The position numbers and the translations under genes were made by a program. The notes under the pieces are model-generated. The model had not been told where the DNA came from and did no database searches. It worked only from the letters and a program-made list of their open reading frames with translations. Below are positions 26,171 through 34,630 of a stretch of 64,000 nt of DNA, one piece after another. The DNA is taken from positions 462,460 through 526,459 of the forward strand of contig WLXD01000004.1 in NCBI GenBank assembly GCA_012103255.1. Reading direction: 5' to 3'. The DNA comes from Acidobacteriota bacterium (GTDB lineage: Bacteria; Acidobacteriota; UBA890; WLXD01). How positions within the stretch are numbered: the stretch's first letter is position 1; each line of letters starts with the position of its first letter.

Positions 26171-27965
26171 ATGCCGTCGACAACACCCCGCCAATTCTAC
26201 GAGAGCCGCCGGGCAGAGCTGACGACTCAGCTCGAAGAGTTCGATCGCCGCGACGGCCAACTGGCCGCGGCCCGTGGCGTCGTCATCTTGATCGCTCTCG
26301 TGATGGCCTGGGCCGTCTTCAATCCGGACCGACTCGCGATCCAGTGGGGCGCCGTCCCTGTGGTGTGCTTTGTCGCTCTCGTCATCATGCACGAGCGGCT
26401 CGCCCGACAGCGTTCACGGCGTCAGGCCGCTCTCAACTTCTACCACCGCGGACTCGCGCGAATGGACGACGCGTGGGCCGGAACCGGACCCACTGGCGAC
26501 GACTTCACGGATTCGGAACACCCGTATGCCGCCGATCTGGATATCTTTGGCGAAGCGTCGTTGTTTCAGCTGCTCTGCGCCGCACAGACGCTGAGTGGGC
26601 GTCGACGACTGGGCCGCTGGCTGCTGGGCCCGGCGTCTCCCGAGGTCGTGCGCGAGCGACAGGCCGCCGTCGCGGAACTGGCGCCGCGCACAACACTGCG
26701 CGAGGACCTCGCGACGCTGAGCCTGGACGTGGCGCGGCGCGCCCGACCGGGGTCTCTCCGAGACTGGGCCGAAGGCAGGCAGGAAATCGACACACCCCGC
26801 AAGCTTCGCCTGGCAGCTGCGGCTGTGGCCGGACTCACGGTGATGCTGGCCATTGCCATGCTTGCCGGATGGCTTTCGCGCTACTGGCTCGTCGGCGCGG
26901 TGATCCTCCAGGGCGTCTTCGCGCTGAGAACCCGCGCCGCCGTTGAGCGGGTGGCCGAGAGCGTCGACGCGGCGCGACGGGAACTCGACCTCCTCGGAGG
27001 GCTCCTGACGCGTTTCGAGGGAGAGGAGTTCCAATCGAAGCTACTTCGCGACCTGGTTGCCCGATTGCGCTGCGATGATGAGCTACCGTCGCGTCAGATC
27101 CTCCGACTGCGTCGTCTGGTTGATCTTCTCGACGCACGACGAAACCAGTTCTTCAGCCCGTTCGCTGCCCTGTTGCTGTGGGGAACTCAGTATTGCCGCC
27201 TCCATCGAGCAGTGGCGACTTCATCACGCAAGCACCGTCGTTGAATGGCTTGAAGCGGTCGCCGACCTGGAAGCGCTCGACAGCCTCGCCGCTTACCACT
27301 ACGAGCACCCCGATGACCCCTTCCCCGAGATCTCCACGTCGGGACCTGCGCATTTCGTAGGCGAGGAACTGGGGCACCCACTGCTACCTGTTGAGGCCTG
27401 CGTGCCCAATTCGGTTCAACTCGAGGGCGAGCAGCGCGCCTGGATCGTCAGCGGATCGAACATGTCGGGCAAGAGCACGCTCATGCGGACGATCGGCATC
27501 AATGCCGTGCTCGCGCAGGCGGGCGCACCGGTGCGAGCCAAGGCTTTGCAGCTATCGGCTCTCCAGGTCGGTGGTTCGATACGGGTGGGAGACTCGTTGC
27601 GCCAGGGAATGTCCGGCTTCTATGCCGAGATTCACCGATTCCGCGCCATACTCGACCTGGCCAGCGAAGCGACGCCGGTGCTCTTCCTCCTCGAGGAGAT
27701 CCTGCACACCACCAACTCGCACGACCGGAGAATCGGCGCTGCGGCGCTGGTGAAGTCGCTTCTCGGACGCGGTGCGATCGGCCTTGTCACCACCCACGAT
27801 CTGGTCATCACGAGCCTCGCGGACGAGGGTCTCGGGATCCGCAACGTGCACTTCGTCGACGAACTCGTGGACGGCGAGATTCGCTTCGACTACACCGTCC
27901 GTGACGGCGTGGTGCAGCGCAGTAACGCCGTCGACTTGATGCGCGAGATCGGCCTGGACGTCTGA
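26171..27965 (+). pseudogene. Membrane MutS-like ATPase interrupted by a +1 frameshift
   Basis: The span is 1795 bases, one more than a multiple of three. From ATG 26171 the first frame runs to FAALLLWGTQ; protein continues one base out of register as LSIAASIEQW through to 27965. Removing one G from the GGGG run at 27180-27183 restores a continuous protein of about 597 residues. It has two N-terminal helices (about 36-75), a lever/clamp-like region, two more helices (about 217-258) and a MutS domain V ATPase with GSNMSGKST (Walker A), FLLEEILHTTNSHDR (Walker B) and VTTHDL. It lacks a mismatch-recognition domain. This is the membrane-anchored MutS-related family of unknown role. The indel may be a sequencing error. 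Confidence 0.8.
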
Positions 27966-27976
27966 GGCCGGTCCGG

Positions 27977-29263
27977 TCAGGAGTCCCGCCCGTCCGAGGG
28001 CAACCGCCGTCGGTACACTTTCACGCGCACCGCTCCATCGTCGTCGTCAACTGCCAGGCCGAACGTGTCGTCGCGGATGTAGGGCCAACCCATGATCCGG
28101 ACGTTCGGCCGCACCACCTCGCCAAGGTAGTTGCCGTCGTGGTCGAAGAAGTCCCAGGTGTACCTGGTTTGCCAGCACATCGTTGCCCCGGCTTCGAAAT
28201 CCTCCGTGGTGGGCTTCTCGACACAGTCGTCGCCCCGTTCGGACGCTACGTGCCGAACGATCATGATCAGGCTTCCATGATCCGGAATGATGCTCGCGTA
28301 GGCCGGTTTCGTTTCGGGCACTTCCGGGCCGGTCCACTCCCAATCGGGCGCCCGCCTGCGGACGCGTGCGATCGTCTGCGCCTTCAGCGACTCGCGCTCG
28401 GCCGAACTGATCGGTACGGGCGTCCAGTGACGGTCCACGCTCACCCTGCGCCCATCGGGGTAGTGAATATTGAAGGCGTACGTGCCGTTCCACCCATCGA
28501 CCACCGCCGGTGCCGTGGAGATCCCGTTCGGCACTCCGGGTGCGTACGGCACCGTCGCACCAAATCGACCGTCACTCGACCGCATCACAAACTCGGACCG
28601 GTCCATGTCGACTCCTGGCGCATAGAAGGGATCGCCGACGGTGCCTTCGTCGTCCACCTCATGGAAACCCCACCGCTGCTCATCTGCCGGGAGCTGTTGC
28701 CCTTCGTCGTCCAGAAACAACATCGACTGCATGTACGCTCGGCCGTCCGCGGCCACGACAAAGCCCCCGAGGAATCCCAAAGCGTCGAGCCGCAGCTGCC
28801 GTCGGTATTCCCCGTCGGTGCTAAACACCTGGATCCGGCCGTTGCCACCGTCCTGCACGAACAATTCGTCGCCAACGACCCGCATCACGGATGGAAACAC
28901 GTATTCGCCGGGCCCCTCCCCCTCGCCTCCGACTGTACGGACGAACTCTCCGGAGGCCCGGTCATAGACCTTGATCAGCGCAGGCTGGCTGTCGGCGACG
29001 AACACAAACTCTTCGCTGACTGCAACCGTTGATACCCGCCCGAGCATGTACTCCTCGTCGCCCTCGAGAACGCCGATCGACAGCTCCTCCACCAACACGG
29101 CCTGGCCACCCCACTTGGAGCCGGCGAGATTCCGGACCGTGGTCACGTCCCCATCGGTTGAGCGCTCCACCTGCCATGCAGCCATGACTTCATCTTCGGG
29201 CAGGGCATCTCCGGCACAGGCACAGAGCGAGATCATTCCGACACAAACGAGCAATCGACGCAT
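27977..29263 (-). CDS. Six-bladed beta-propeller lipoprotein
   Basis: 428-residue exported protein with a lipobox-like N-terminus (ISLCAC, Cys14 or Cys16). The mature part has NHL/6-bladed propeller repeats: GRVSTVAVSEEFVFVADSQPALIKVYDRASGEFVRTVGGEGEGPGEYVFPSVMRVVGDELFVQDGGNGRIQVFSTDGEYRRQL. The phrase GGEGEGPGE is typical of the six-bladed propeller lipoproteins abundant in Gemmatimonadota and Bacteroidota. The second half is less repetitive and carries two cysteines. The ligand and role are unknown. It converges with the MutS-like gene and is divergent from the second padR gene. Confidence 0.75.
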   Translation of the reverse strand: MRRLLVCVGMISLCACAGDALPEDEVMAAWQVERSTDGDVTTVRNLAGSKWGGQAVLVEELSIGVLEGDEEYMLGRVSTVAVSEEFVFVADSQPALIKVYDRASGEFVRTVGGEGEGPGEYVFPSVMRVVGDELFVQDGGNGRIQVFSTDGEYRRQLRLDALGFLGGFVVAADGRAYMQSMLFLDDEGQQLPADEQRWGFHEVDDEGTVGDPFYAPGVDMDRSEFVMRSSDGRFGATVPYAPGVPNGISTAPAVVDGWNGTYAFNIHYPDGRRVSVDRHWTPVPISSAERESLKAQTIARVRRRAPDWEWTGPEVPETKPAYASIIPDHGSLIMIVRHVASERGDDCVEKPTTEDFEAGATMCWQTRYTWDFFDHDGNYLGEVVRPNVRIMGWPYIRDDTFGLAVDDDDGAVRVKVYRRRLPSDGRDS

Positions 29264-29354
29264 CGCGGTCCTCCGTGAGGCTCAGGGGACGGTCGCTAGG
29301 AAAACCGCGAGGCTCATCGATTTACGGAGGAGTCCTATCGTCGGAATTGGACCC

Positions 29355-29392
29355 TATATAGAATCCTAGGATGAAACCTAGGTTCCTATATA
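29355..29392. promoter_or_regulatory. Imperfect palindromic operator candidate upstream of second padR
   Basis: A 16-base arm at 29355-29370 (TATATAGAATCCTAGG) and its near reverse complement at 29377-29392 (CCTAGGTTCCTATATA) pair at 14 of 16 positions around a 6-base centre. Each arm also contains the self-complementary CCTAGG. It ends 16 bases before the padR ATG, in the position expected for an autoregulatory operator, and is far more AT-rich than its surroundings, so it probably overlaps the promoter. Its sequence is unrelated to the operator candidate of the other padR gene. Confidence 0.6.
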
Positions 29393-29408
29393 CCCGTAGA
29401 TCAAGACC

Positions 29409-29732
29409 ATGACCACCAAGATCACCTTCACCTACCCCACCGCGATGGCTCTCGCAGCGATCGGCGAAGGCCACCGCTACGGGTTCGACATCATGGACGC
29501 CACCGGCCTGCCGGACGGAACGGTGTATCCGATTCTGCGGCGACTGGAGAGTCGCGGCTACCTGATCGGGAAGTGGGAAGACGACGACGTGGCGTTCCGC
29601 GAAGGGCGCCCCGCCCGGCGCTACTACGAACTCACCGGCCCGGGCGACGACGCTCTCCGAGGGGCGTTCGCGAAGTTCCCTCGTCTCTCCGAACTGTTCC
29701 CCGAAGCCGGCCGCCTGGGGTCCTCGATCTAG
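29409..29732 (+). CDS. PadR family transcriptional regulator
   Basis: 107-residue winged-helix protein with PadR landmarks TYPTAMALAAIGEGHRYGFDIMDATGLPDGTVYPILRRLESRGYLIGKWED and the wing sequence GRPARRYYELTGPGDDALRGA. Compared with typical PadR-s1 proteins the recognition helix region GTVYPILRRLES is well preserved. It is separated by three bases from an intact ADOP-type permease and probably controls that unit, with itself as target through the upstream palindrome. The inducer is unknown. Confidence 0.88.
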   Translation: MTTKITFTYPTAMALAAIGEGHRYGFDIMDATGLPDGTVYPILRRLESRGYLIGKWEDDDVAFREGRPARRYYELTGPGDDALRGAFAKFPRLSELFPEAGRLGSSI

Positions 29733-29735
29733 CCG

Positions 29736-32435
29736 ATGACTCTCACGAACTCGCCCTCCTCCCCCACCGCGCGTCGACTTCCCGTCGCGTTGCGGCGAGT
29801 CCTGTCGGTCGGAGCTTTCTGGGTGCCCCGATCGCGGCGTGGCGCCTGGCGACGGGAATGGGAAGCGGAGCTGTTCTTTGCGGCACGTAAGGGTGATACG
29901 GCGCGAAACAAGAAACTTTGGCGTCGAGCGCTCTGGTCTCAGCTCGACGCGATGTGGATTTTCCAGGAGGAACTGACGATGATCCGACTCCTTGCAGATA
30001 TCCGGCTTGCCGTGCGCGGCCTGCAGCGCTCGGCCACGTTCACGGTGGTGGCGGTGCTCACCCTCGCCCTCGGGATCGGTGCGACCACGGCGATATTCAG
30101 CGTGGTCAACGCGGTGCTAATCCAACCGTTGCCCTATCCGGATGCTGAAGAACTGCTGTCTGTGAACTTCGAGGCCCCGGGGATGGGCTACCCGTTCGTG
30201 CCTTTCTCCGACGGCGCATTCCTGTTCGTCCGCGATCGGCAGCAGAGCCTGGCGGCACTCGCGATGTACAACACGCACAGCGTGAATCTGGTGGCCGACG
30301 GTGAGCCGATCCGGGTGGCAGGTGCCAACGTCACGCCGTCGCTATTCGACGTGCTGCAGATACCGGCCGCGATGGGCCGGACGTTCACCAGTGAGGAAGG
30401 AACACCCGGGGCGGCGCCCGTAGCGCTCATCGCCCACGAATTATGGCTCGAGCGCTACGGTGGCGACTCCGCCATCCTTGGTCAGGTGGTGGACATGGAC
30501 GGCGTGATGCGACAGATCGTGGGCGTGATGCCCCCGGGGTTTACCTTCCCCGGAACGAACACGCGGATCTGGAAGCCGTTCGAGTTGGATGAGACGAGCT
30601 TCTCGATGGGATCGTTCAGCCACCCCGGTGTCGGACGCATGCGACCGGGTACCGACGCCGCGACGGTGGAGTCGGACATCGAGGCTGTGATGGTCCGAAT
30701 GTTCGAAGAGTACGCCGACGCCTTTCCGCCGAACTTCGCCGAGCAGGCCGGATTTGCGCCACGCGTCGTGGACCTCAAGGAACTGGCGGTTGGCGACATC
30801 CGCCAGGCGTTGTTCGTCGTGCTAGGCACGGTGAGCTTGGTTCTGCTGATCGCGTGCGCCAACGTCGGCAACCTGTTTCTTGTGCGTGCCGAGATGCGAC
30901 AACGCGAGGTCACGCTGCGTGCCGCGCTGGGCGCCGGTCGCACAGACATAGCCCGGTTCTTCCTCGCCGAGAGCCTGATTCTGGCCATCACTGGCGGCGT
31001 CCTCGGAGTGGTATTGGCTTTTCTCGCGGTGCGCGCGTTCACCACACTGGCGCCGGTCGCGCTCCCGCGGTTGACCGAAATCAGCATCGACGCGACGGTC
31101 CTGCTGTTTACGCTCGCGGTCTCGCTGGCTGCCGGGATCGCTTTTGGCGCCATTCCGCTCCTGCGCCGTCAGCTACGCGACCTCGCCTCGTCGCTGCGCG
31201 AAGGCGGACGCTCGGTCACCGTGTCGCAGGGCCCCTTCAGCCTCCGCAACCTCCTGGTGGTGTCACAGATCGCGCTAGCGCTCGTGCTGCTCGTCGGCTC
31301 CGGACTCATGATGCGGAGCTTCCAGGCTCTGCGCGAGGTCAATCCCGGCTTCGCAGCCGATGGGGTGCTGACGGCGTCCATCGCCCTTCCCAGGTCCGAG
31401 TATCCGGACGCAGAAGAACGTCTGGCGCTCTGGGTCTCGCTCCGCGACCGGGTGGCCGGCCTGCCGGGCGTCACGTCGGCGGGAGTGGTCGACAATCTGC
31501 CCATGGGCACGAGCCGCAGCGCCGGCTCGTTCACCATCGAGGGCCTCGTCCCGGAGGAAGGTGCTCTCCCGCCCTCGGCGGAGAAGAAGAGTGTGACGGC
31601 GGGCTACTTCGAGACTCTCCAGATTCCCCTGCTACAGGGCAGGTACCTGGACGACGGCGACGGTGTGGATCGCTTCCGGGCCGCCGTGGTTTCGGCAAAC
31701 CTCGCAGCGCACTGGTGGCCGACAGCAGGCGCTATCGGGAAACGCATCAGCGAGAACGGTGGCGCTGATGAACCCACGTGGTACGAGATCGTCGGCGTGG
31801 TCGGCAATGTGCACAACGAAACGCTCGAAGATCCGGCCGAGCACACGATCTACTACCCGATCATGGCCGGGGCGGCCGAGGCTCCCGACGTGTCCTGGAA
31901 CAACACCCTGATCATCCGCACCGAAGGCTCACCGACAGGGCTGCTCCCTGGGGTCCGCGGTGTAGTCAGCGAACTCGACGCCCGCCTCCCGATCGCGCGG
32001 TCACGGCCGCTGGCGGAGCACCTCGCCGACACGATGGCCCGTACCTCCTTCACTCTCGTGATGCTAGGCATCGCTGCCTCGGTCGCGCTGTTCCTGGGAG
32101 CGATCGGGATCTACGGGGTGATCTCTTACGTGGTGAGTCAGCGCACTTCCGAGATCGGTGTCCGCATCGCACTCGGCGCCTCACGCGGCTCGGTGCAGAA
32201 CATGGTCGTACGACGAGGAATGCTGCTGGCAAGCGTCGGAATCGTCGTAGGTCTCGTCGGGGCCTTCGCCGCCACGACGGCACTCGGGTCGCTGCTCTAC
32301 GAAGTGGATGCGCTCGACCCGACAACCTATGCGGCCGTTGCCGTGGCCCTGGCGTTGACGGCGTTGCTTGCCAGCTGGATTCCGGCGATGCGGGCTTCGG
32401 GAGTGGATCCGATTGTGGCGCTGCGTTCGGACTAG
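29736..32435 (+). CDS. ADOP-type duplicated ABC permease
   Basis: 899-residue permease of the Acidobacterial duplicated orphan permease group. Residues 1-80 are a basic cytoplasmic leader (AWRREWEAELFFAARKG). The MacB-type unit begins with MIRLLADIRLAVRGLQRSATFTVVAVLTLALGIGATTAIFSVVNAVLIQPLPYP, followed by a periplasmic domain and FtsX block (AEMRQREVTLRAALGAGRTDIARFFLAES). A second copy begins near NLLVVSQIALALVLLVGSGLMMRSF and ends with QRTSEIGVRIALGASRGSVQ and a final helix. No ATPase gene is adjacent, as is usual for this orphan class. The substrate is unknown. It is the intact paralogue of the interrupted gene at 16568. Confidence 0.88.
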   Translation: MTLTNSPSSPTARRLPVALRRVLSVGAFWVPRSRRGAWRREWEAELFFAARKGDTARNKKLWRRALWSQLDAMWIFQEELTMIRLLADIRLAVRGLQRSATFTVVAVLTLALGIGATTAIFSVVNAVLIQPLPYPDAEELLSVNFEAPGMGYPFVPFSDGAFLFVRDRQQSLAALAMYNTHSVNLVADGEPIRVAGANVTPSLFDVLQIPAAMGRTFTSEEGTPGAAPVALIAHELWLERYGGDSAILGQVVDMDGVMRQIVGVMPPGFTFPGTNTRIWKPFELDETSFSMGSFSHPGVGRMRPGTDAATVESDIEAVMVRMFEEYADAFPPNFAEQAGFAPRVVDLKELAVGDIRQALFVVLGTVSLVLLIACANVGNLFLVRAEMRQREVTLRAALGAGRTDIARFFLAESLILAITGGVLGVVLAFLAVRAFTTLAPVALPRLTEISIDATVLLFTLAVSLAAGIAFGAIPLLRRQLRDLASSLREGGRSVTVSQGPFSLRNLLVVSQIALALVLLVGSGLMMRSFQALREVNPGFAADGVLTASIALPRSEYPDAEERLALWVSLRDRVAGLPGVTSAGVVDNLPMGTSRSAGSFTIEGLVPEEGALPPSAEKKSVTAGYFETLQIPLLQGRYLDDGDGVDRFRAAVVSANLAAHWWPTAGAIGKRISENGGADEPTWYEIVGVVGNVHNETLEDPAEHTIYYPIMAGAAEAPDVSWNNTLIIRTEGSPTGLLPGVRGVVSELDARLPIARSRPLAEHLADTMARTSFTLVMLGIAASVALFLGAIGIYGVISYVVSQRTSEIGVRIALGASRGSVQNMVVRRGMLLASVGIVVGLVGAFAATTALGSLLYEVDALDPTTYAAVAVALALTALLASWIPAMRASGVDPIVALRSD

Positions 32436-32448
32436 AGGGTGGAGAGAG

Positions 32449-32581
32449 GAGCGGGGGACGGGGTTCGACGACGAACTGTCATCGGGTGCAGTTGATTCCA
32501 CGCCGTGCAGCCGCGCCATCTCCTTCGCTCACCCCACCGCACTGCCAGCGAGTGTTCTCTGTCGAACCCCGTCCCCCGCTC
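32449..32581 (+). repeat. Palindrome-armed element R1 (plus orientation)
   Basis: A 133-bp element bounded by a perfect 21-bp inverted repeat: 32449-32469 (containing GCGGGGGACGGGGTTCGAC) and 32561-32581. The 91-base interior carries three blocks shared with the other three copies: TGTCATCG at 32477-32484, GCCGTGCAGCCGCGC at 32502-32516 and TGCCAGCGAGT at 32543-32553. It begins 13 bases after the stop of the ADOP permease and reads in the same direction as that gene. There is no open frame of note and no transposase. Confidence 0.85.
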
Positions 32582-32675
32582 TCGCGAAACCGTAGTTCCG
32601 GCGCGCGCGCATCGCGGGCTCGCGCGCCTCGGTCTCGCAACGACGCTAGAAGCGCCTGACGTAGGAGTTGCCCGG

Positions 32676-32812
32676 GGGGAGTCCGTCAGGGGTCGACAAG
32701 CGAGGACTCGCTGGCACGGCAACGAGGAGGGCTAGGCTCCCGCGCGGCTGCACGGCGATCGAACAACCCCGAAGCGACGACACCGAGCGGCTCGACCCCT
32801 GATGGACTCCCC
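32676..32812 (-). repeat. Palindrome-armed element R2 (minus orientation)
   Basis: A 137-bp element inverted relative to R1. Arms 32676-32696 and 32792-32812 pair at 20 of 21 positions, and the single exception is a G-T wobble. On the minus strand the core blocks are TGTCGTCG (32782-32775), GCCGTGCAGCCGCGC (32756-32742) and TGCCAGCGAGT (32716-32706). The arm sequence (AGTCCGTCAGGGG inside) is unlike that of R1. In minus-strand direction it begins 20 bases after the stop of the PQQ/EF-hand gene, so it is in the sense orientation for that gene. The 94 bases between R1 and R2 contain GC-rich alternating sequence and nothing I can name. Confidence 0.85.
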
Positions 32813-32832
32813 GCCCTCGCTCTCCCCAACGT

Positions 32833-34278
32833 TCAGTCGGTCAAGCCGAACGCATACAGATGATTCCGCGTCCGCAAATAGATCCGATCATCCGCAATCG
32901 CCGGCGTCGCGTGACAAAGGTCGTCGAGGTCCGACACGCTCACCGGCGCAAGGCCACCATCGGGCTCGAGCACGGAGAACATGCAGAGCTCGGAGAGCAT
33001 GAAGATCTTGCCGTCGGCTGCGATCGGCGACGCATAGTACTGATCGATCGCGCCCTTGAGGCGGCCCTGTGCGATCACCTCGCCTGTGGCCGGATCGAAC
33101 GAGGTAACGATGCCGCCGTCGTTCACCATGTAGAGAATGTCGTTGTAGATCAGCGGCGACGGAAGCTGGGGCACTGCCTTGTTGTACTCCCAGATCAGGT
33201 TCTCTTCGCTCATGTCGCCGGAACCGCCGAGACGAATGGCCAGCATGCCGTTGCGACTCTCGAGAGCGGCGCGCAGGTACGCCCATTCGCGCTCGTTCAG
33301 ATTGCCGTCGCCCTCGTAGTCGGCCAAACCGAACCACTGCGTTGCCCGGGACTGCGGCATTTCTTCCTGGCTGATCAGACCGTCACCGTTGCTATCGGCG
33401 TCGGGCATGAGCTCGTCGAACTCAGGCAGGAATACCTGGTTGCCCGGTTGATTCATTGGCGAGCCGTAGCCGTTCACAAAGGCAACGCCATCGTGGATCA
33501 CCGGCGTCGACTTCATCTCGAATGACAACCCGCTGACCCACCAGAGCTTCTCGCCGGTGAAGGGGTCGTAGGCATCGAGCAGGAACGATCCGGGGACCAA
33601 CAGTTGTTGCTCGCCCTCTGGGGACACCCAGAGGATCGGTGTCGAATGTCCGCTATGAGCCTCGGGCCGCGCAACACGCCACACTTCGTCACCCGTGGCG
33701 CGGTCGTAGGCTGCGATAAACGACTCGACTTCCTGGTCGGCTACGAGGATCACGAGATCATCCACGATCACCGGGGAAGCCCCCATGCCGTAGATGTTGG
33801 TGAACGGGCCCATGGCGACGTCCCAGCGCTCTTCGCCATCGAGGTCGTAGGACAACAGGCCGTAATCGTGGAAGAACACGTAGAGTTCGTTGTCGGCCAC
33901 GACTGCGCTGGCCGCAGCCGGGTGGCTACGAAAGTCCACTGATTCCTGGCGCGGCCTGGGCGAGGTCTGGCGCCAGAGAATCTCACCGGTTGTCCGATCC
34001 AGAGCGATCGTCTCGAGCGCTTCGCCTTCGAGGGCGGTAACGAAGACGCGATCGTCGGCGATCACAGGTGAGGAAAAGCCGGACGGCAGGGCCGTCTTCC
34101 ACACAACGTTGGTATCGGGGCCGAACTCCGTGGGCAGATTACCGGCCTCCACCACGCCGGATCCGTTCGGGCCGCGGAATCGCTTCCAATCGTCCTCGGG
34201 TGCGGTACCCAATGCGTCTGCAACGCCGGCTACAAGGATCGCGACCAGGAACACACCAGAGAGGGCACGCTTCGTCAT
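32833..34278 (-). CDS. Exported PQQ-like beta-propeller protein with EF-hand insert
   Basis: 481-residue protein with a signal sequence (about 1-23). The mature part has PQQ-type propeller repeats: WKRFRGPNGSGV, NVVWKTALPSGFSSPVIADDRVFVTALEG, ETIALDRTTGEILWRQ, FIAAYDRATGDEVWRVAR, LDAYDPFTGEKLWWVSG and TSFDPATGEVIAQGRLKGAIDQYYASPIAADGKIFMLSE. Near residues 290-330 two calcium-binding EF-hand-like loops interrupt the blades, DADSNGDGLISQEE and DYEGDGNLNEREW. This composite is frequent in planctomycetal and acidobacterial secreted proteins. Whether it binds PQQ or acts as a scaffold is unknown. Confidence 0.85.
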   Translation of the reverse strand: MTKRALSGVFLVAILVAGVADALGTAPEDDWKRFRGPNGSGVVEAGNLPTEFGPDTNVVWKTALPSGFSSPVIADDRVFVTALEGEALETIALDRTTGEILWRQTSPRPRQESVDFRSHPAAASAVVADNELYVFFHDYGLLSYDLDGEERWDVAMGPFTNIYGMGASPVIVDDLVILVADQEVESFIAAYDRATGDEVWRVARPEAHSGHSTPILWVSPEGEQQLLVPGSFLLDAYDPFTGEKLWWVSGLSFEMKSTPVIHDGVAFVNGYGSPMNQPGNQVFLPEFDELMPDADSNGDGLISQEEMPQSRATQWFGLADYEGDGNLNEREWAYLRAALESRNGMLAIRLGGSGDMSEENLIWEYNKAVPQLPSPLIYNDILYMVNDGGIVTSFDPATGEVIAQGRLKGAIDQYYASPIAADGKIFMLSELCMFSVLEPDGGLAPVSVSDLDDLCHATPAIADDRIYLRTRNHLYAFGLTD

Positions 34279-34355
34279 CAGTCCTACCGTTTTTTTCGAG
34301 CCGCAGAGAAGTGGCGGCTGGTCGTGGGAGCGCCAGATGACTGTATCATTGGGGC

Positions 34356-34628
34356 ATGAGAGCGAACATTGGAGTTCAGGTTGGCGTCGGCGTCCTGCTG
34401 GTGGGCGCGCTCGTGCTCATCATCTGGGCGAGCGCGTCACTTGGCGGAGTAACCGGCGAGATCTGCATCACGTACAACGGACTCACGGAATGCCGCGTAG
34501 CTTCAGGCAACACCGAAGAGGAAGCGATCCGCACGGCCGCCGACATGGCTTGCTCGGCGCTGGCCTCTGGCATGACCGAACGCATTAACTGCCAGAGTTC
34601 CACGCCCACCAGCGTCACCTGGCAGTAG
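34356..34628 (+). CDS. Small exported or membrane-anchored protein
   Basis: 90-residue protein with one N-terminal hydrophobic helix (about 8-29, VGVGVLLVGALVLIIWASASL) and a short domain with four cysteines (EICITYNGLTECRV, DMACSAL, RINCQSS), suggesting two disulphides outside the membrane. I know no family. The ATG is preceded by GGGGC, and TGTATCAT about 15 bases before the start could be part of a -10 region. It converges with the phosphatase gene, leaving two bases between the stops. Confidence 0.6.
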   Translation: MRANIGVQVGVGVLLVGALVLIIWASASLGGVTGEICITYNGLTECRVASGNTEEEAIRTAADMACSALASGMTERINCQSSTPTSVTWQ

Positions 34629-34630
34629 CG

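Noticed and set aside
32449-32581. R1 as an intrinsic terminator or integron attC site
   Set aside because: The stem is long but followed by no T-tract, the loop is over 90 bases, and attC-type GTT/AAC core sites with conserved ends are absent; R3 follows a proper terminator, so termination is not the simple explanation.
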